From assembly GCA_947628885.1 (NCBI GenBank), contig CANRBO010000048.1, forward strand, positions 1 to 8,487: 8,487 nt of DNA. Direction: 5' to 3'. Shown one piece after another: positions 5,850 to 8,487 of this stretch (position 1 is its first letter; each line of letters begins with the position of its first letter). The position numbers and the translations under genes are program-made. The stretch comes from an uncultured Clostridia bacterium. Lineage in GTDB: Bacteria > Bacillota > Clostridia > TANB77 > CAG-508. The notes under the pieces were generated by a model that saw only the letters and a program-made list of their open reading frames with translations, did not search any database and was not told the DNA's origin.

Positions 5850-8487
5850 ATGGACGAAAATGAAGTTAAAACAGATGCAAAAGAAACGAATCAAAATGTA
5901 GATTTTGAAAAGTTTTCCCCAATGATGCAACACTATCTTGAAACAAAAGAAAAATATAAAGACTGTGTATTATTTTATAGACTGGGCGACTTTTATGAGT
6001 TGTTTTTTGATGATGCAATCAACATTTCTAGGGAACTTGAACTTACTTTAACTGGCAAAAATTGCGGACAAGAAGAAAGGGCGCCAATGTGTGGAGTTCC
6101 ATTTCATGCAGCAGATATATACATAAACAGATTAATTGAAAAAGGCTACAAAGTAGCAATATGTGAGCAACTTGAAGATCCAAAGTTTGCAAAAGGCATG
6201 GTAAAAAGAGATGTCATAAAAGTTGTTACTCCGGGAACTGTCCTTGATGAAAATGTATTAGAAGAAAAGAAAAATAATTTTATAATGAGTATTTATAAAG
6301 AAGGCTTGTTTTTCGGATTAGCAATCTGTGATATTTCAACAGGTGATTTTTACACAACTGAAATACGAGAAGAAAATAATTTTGAAAAATTACTAGACGA
6401 AATCTCAAGATATAATCCTTCAGAAATATTGGTAAATACTATGTTAGATGAATCAGAAGAAGAAATGAAAATTATAAGACAAAGATTTAATAGTTTTATC
6501 TCAGTTAAGCAAAATGATATATTTTCACAAGATGCAAAAGATATAATGGCAGTTTTTGATATAATAGATAAAAATAATCAAGAATATAAAAATTTTGAAA
6601 AAAAAGTTTTATCAGTTGCATCTATAAATGCGTTGATGTATTATATAGTTGAGACTCAAAAAGAAAGACCAGAAAATTTAAATAAAATAGTTGTATATGA
6701 AGCAACAAAATATATGGCATTAGATGTAAATGCTAGAAGAAACTTAGAATTAACAGAAAAGCTTAGAGACAAAACAAAAAAAGGCACTCTATTGTGGGTG
6801 CTAGATAAGACATCAACATCAATGGGCGGAAGGCTTTTGAGAAGGTGGATAAACGATCCATTAATAGACGTAGCAGATATAAATAGTAGATTAGGAGCTG
6901 TTGAAGAGCTTAAAGATAATGATATTCTAAGAGATGACATAACTAATTCTTTAAAAAATGTGTATGATATTGAAAGACTATCTAGCAAAATATCTTATGG
7001 AAGTGCAAATGCAAGAGATTTGATTTCTCTAAAAAACTCTATTTCACAACTTCCAGACTTAAAAGCAACATTGTCATCAACAAAATCAGATTTGCTAAAA
7101 AATTTGTATAGAGACCTAGACACTTTAGACGACATATATCAATTAATCAATATCTCAATTATTGATGATCCACCAGTTACAATAAAAGAAGGTGGAATAA
7201 TCAAAAAAGGCTATAATGAAGAAGTTGACAGATTGACTGACATGACAGCAAACGGCAAAAAATTCCTTTTAGAGTTAGAGACAAAAGAAAGAGAAGCAAC
7301 AGGAATAAGAACTCTAAGAGTTGGATATAATAAAGTATTTGGATACTATTTAGAAGTAAGTAAATCATTTATAAAAATGGTACCACAAGACAGATATATC
7401 AGAAAACAAACATTAACTAATGGAGAAAGATATGTAACAGAAGAGCTTAAAAACTTAGAAAATCAAATACTAGGAGCACAAGATAGAGTAGTAAATCTTG
7501 AATACGAAATCTTTTCAAACATTAGGCAAGAAATTGAAAGAAATATAAAAAGAGTACAAACAGCAGCAAATATAGTATCTAAAATAGATGTATTATGCTC
7601 ATTTGCAATAGTAGCAAAAAATCAAAATTATTGTAAACCAGTTGTAGATAATTCAGATATTATTGAAATAAAAGAAGGAAGACACCCAGTTATAGAGAAA
7701 ATATTAGATATGGGAGCATTTGTTCAAAATGATTCATATTTGGATTGCTCAGATAATAGATTAAATATTATAACAGGACCAAATATGGCTGGTAAATCAA
7801 CATATATGAGACAAGTAGCATTAATCACTCTAATGGCACAAATTGGTTGTTTTGTACCAGCAATGGAAGCACATATTGGAGTAGTAGATAAAATATTCAC
7901 AAGAGTTGGAGCATCAGACGATTTAAGCATGGGAGAAAGTACTTTCATGGTAGAAATGATGGAGGTATCAAGCATTTTAAATAATGCAACATCAAAAAGT
8001 TTGGTAATACTCGACGAAATCGGAAGGGGAACTTCAACTTATGACGGTATGTCAATAGCATGGGCTGTAGCAGAATATATATCTAAAATAAAAGCAAAAA
8101 CTTTATTCGCAACACATTATCATGAATTAACAAAACTAGAAGGCGTACTAAAAGGAACCAAGAATTACCATGTAGCTGTAAAAGAAAGAGGAGAAGATGT
8201 AATCTTTTTAAGAAAAATCTTAGAAGGCGGAACAGACGAAAGTTATGGCGTGCATGTTGCAAAATTAGCAGGAGTACCAAAAGATGTAACAAATAGAGCA
8301 AACGACATTTTAAAAACAATAGAAAGAAAAAGCGTGCTAAAAGAAACCAATATGACCAAATCAGAAAGACAAGAAGAACAAGGACAATTGAGTATGTTTA
8401 ACTATAAGCTAGCAGAAATAGCCCATGAACTAGATAAGATTAAGCTAGAAGAAGTTACACCAATAGATGCGCTTAATATTTTGTCTA
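5850..8487 (+). CDS. mutS: DNA mismatch repair protein MutS (3' end cut by window edge)
   Basis: MutS recognises mispairs and short loops and, with ATP, recruits MutL. The frame runs open for 879 codons to the right edge; the visible end (TPIDALNILS) matches the usual MutS C-terminus, so only a few residues are missing. Domain I has the mismatch-contacting Phe-x-Glu motif at F48-Y49-E50 (RLGDFYELFF). The connector, lever and clamp regions follow. The ATPase has Walker A GPNMAGKST (643-651), signature loop LSMGESTFMVEM (S693), Walker B LVILDEIGRGTS (D722, E723) and the switch His in FATHYHEL (H756). QLSMF at 846-850 matches the beta-clamp binding motif of MutS proteins. The first 20 or so residues (MDENEVKTDAKE...) are a polar extension before the conserved SPMMQHYLE. 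Located 106 nt after miaB; mutL is expected downstream. Confidence 0.97.
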   Translation, partial: MDENEVKTDAKETNQNVDFEKFSPMMQHYLETKEKYKDCVLFYRLGDFYELFFDDAINISRELELTLTGKNCGQEERAPMCGVPFHAADIYINRLIEKGYKVAICEQLEDPKFAKGMVKRDVIKVVTPGTVLDENVLEEKKNNFIMSIYKEGLFFGLAICDISTGDFYTTEIREENNFEKLLDEISRYNPSEILVNTMLDESEEEMKIIRQRFNSFISVKQNDIFSQDAKDIMAVFDIIDKNNQEYKNFEKKVLSVASINALMYYIVETQKERPENLNKIVVYEATKYMALDVNARRNLELTEKLRDKTKKGTLLWVLDKTSTSMGGRLLRRWINDPLIDVADINSRLGAVEELKDNDILRDDITNSLKNVYDIERLSSKISYGSANARDLISLKNSISQLPDLKATLSSTKSDLLKNLYRDLDTLDDIYQLINISIIDDPPVTIKEGGIIKKGYNEEVDRLTDMTANGKKFLLELETKEREATGIRTLRVGYNKVFGYYLEVSKSFIKMVPQDRYIRKQTLTNGERYVTEELKNLENQILGAQDRVVNLEYEIFSNIRQEIERNIKRVQTAANIVSKIDVLCSFAIVAKNQNYCKPVVDNSDIIEIKEGRHPVIEKILDMGAFVQNDSYLDCSDNRLNIITGPNMAGKSTYMRQVALITLMAQIGCFVPAMEAHIGVVDKIFTRVGASDDLSMGESTFMVEMMEVSSILNNATSKSLVILDEIGRGTSTYDGMSIAWAVAEYISKIKAKTLFATHYHELTKLEGVLKGTKNYHVAVKERGEDVIFLRKILEGGTDESYGVHVAKLAGVPKDVTNRANDILKTIERKSVLKETNMTKSERQEEQGQLSMFNYKLAEIAHELDKIKLEEVTPIDALNILS

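Noticed and set aside
4231..8319. Minus-strand open frames opposite miaB and mutS
   Set aside because: All lie inside conserved + strand genes and have no ribosome sites or recognisable domains.

Overview
The window looks like a chromosomal segment of a very AT-rich, low-GC Gram-positive bacterium, probably an uncultured Clostridia-type Firmicute. The base composition, strong AAGGAGG-type ribosome sites, a textbook sigma-A promoter and the miaB-mutS gene order all fit. The standard genetic code is used: Trp is TGG and every visible stop is TAA. No species can be named from the sequence alone.

Layout, all genes on the + strand: (1) 2-3253, the 3' part of a large, modular, probably extracellular protein. 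It has a jelly-roll-like N-terminal region, three InlB/Listeria-Bacteroides-type repeats, fibronectin-III-like modules and an unrecognised C-terminal region. The reading frame is open back to the left edge, so the true start is outside the window. (2) 3254-3546, a noncoding spacer with three imperfect 29-nt direct repeats, then a perfect TTGACA-N17-TATAAT promoter. (3) rpmF (ribosomal protein L32). (4) A 151-nt spacer with three head-to-tail 28-nt repeats. (5) rpmE (zinc-type L31), followed by a hairpin terminator. (6) miaB, the tRNA methylthiotransferase, with an unusual insertion of four 11-residue repeats in its radical-SAM domain. (7) A 106-nt spacer with a palindrome and two TATAAT boxes. 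(8) mutS, the mismatch-recognition ATPase, complete except for the last few codons, which run off the right edge.

The housekeeping block combines translation (L32, L31, A37 tRNA modification) with DNA repair (MutS). miaB-mutS is a conserved neighbourhood in Firmicutes, with mutL expected just beyond the right edge. I see no CRISPR array, transposase, integrase, tRNA or rRNA gene. The most unusual signals are the repeat-bearing MiaB, the two unrelated repeat clusters in front of rpmF and rpmE, and a sharp codon-use change inside the surface protein at about 2340-2370. I found no convincing new multi-gene system.
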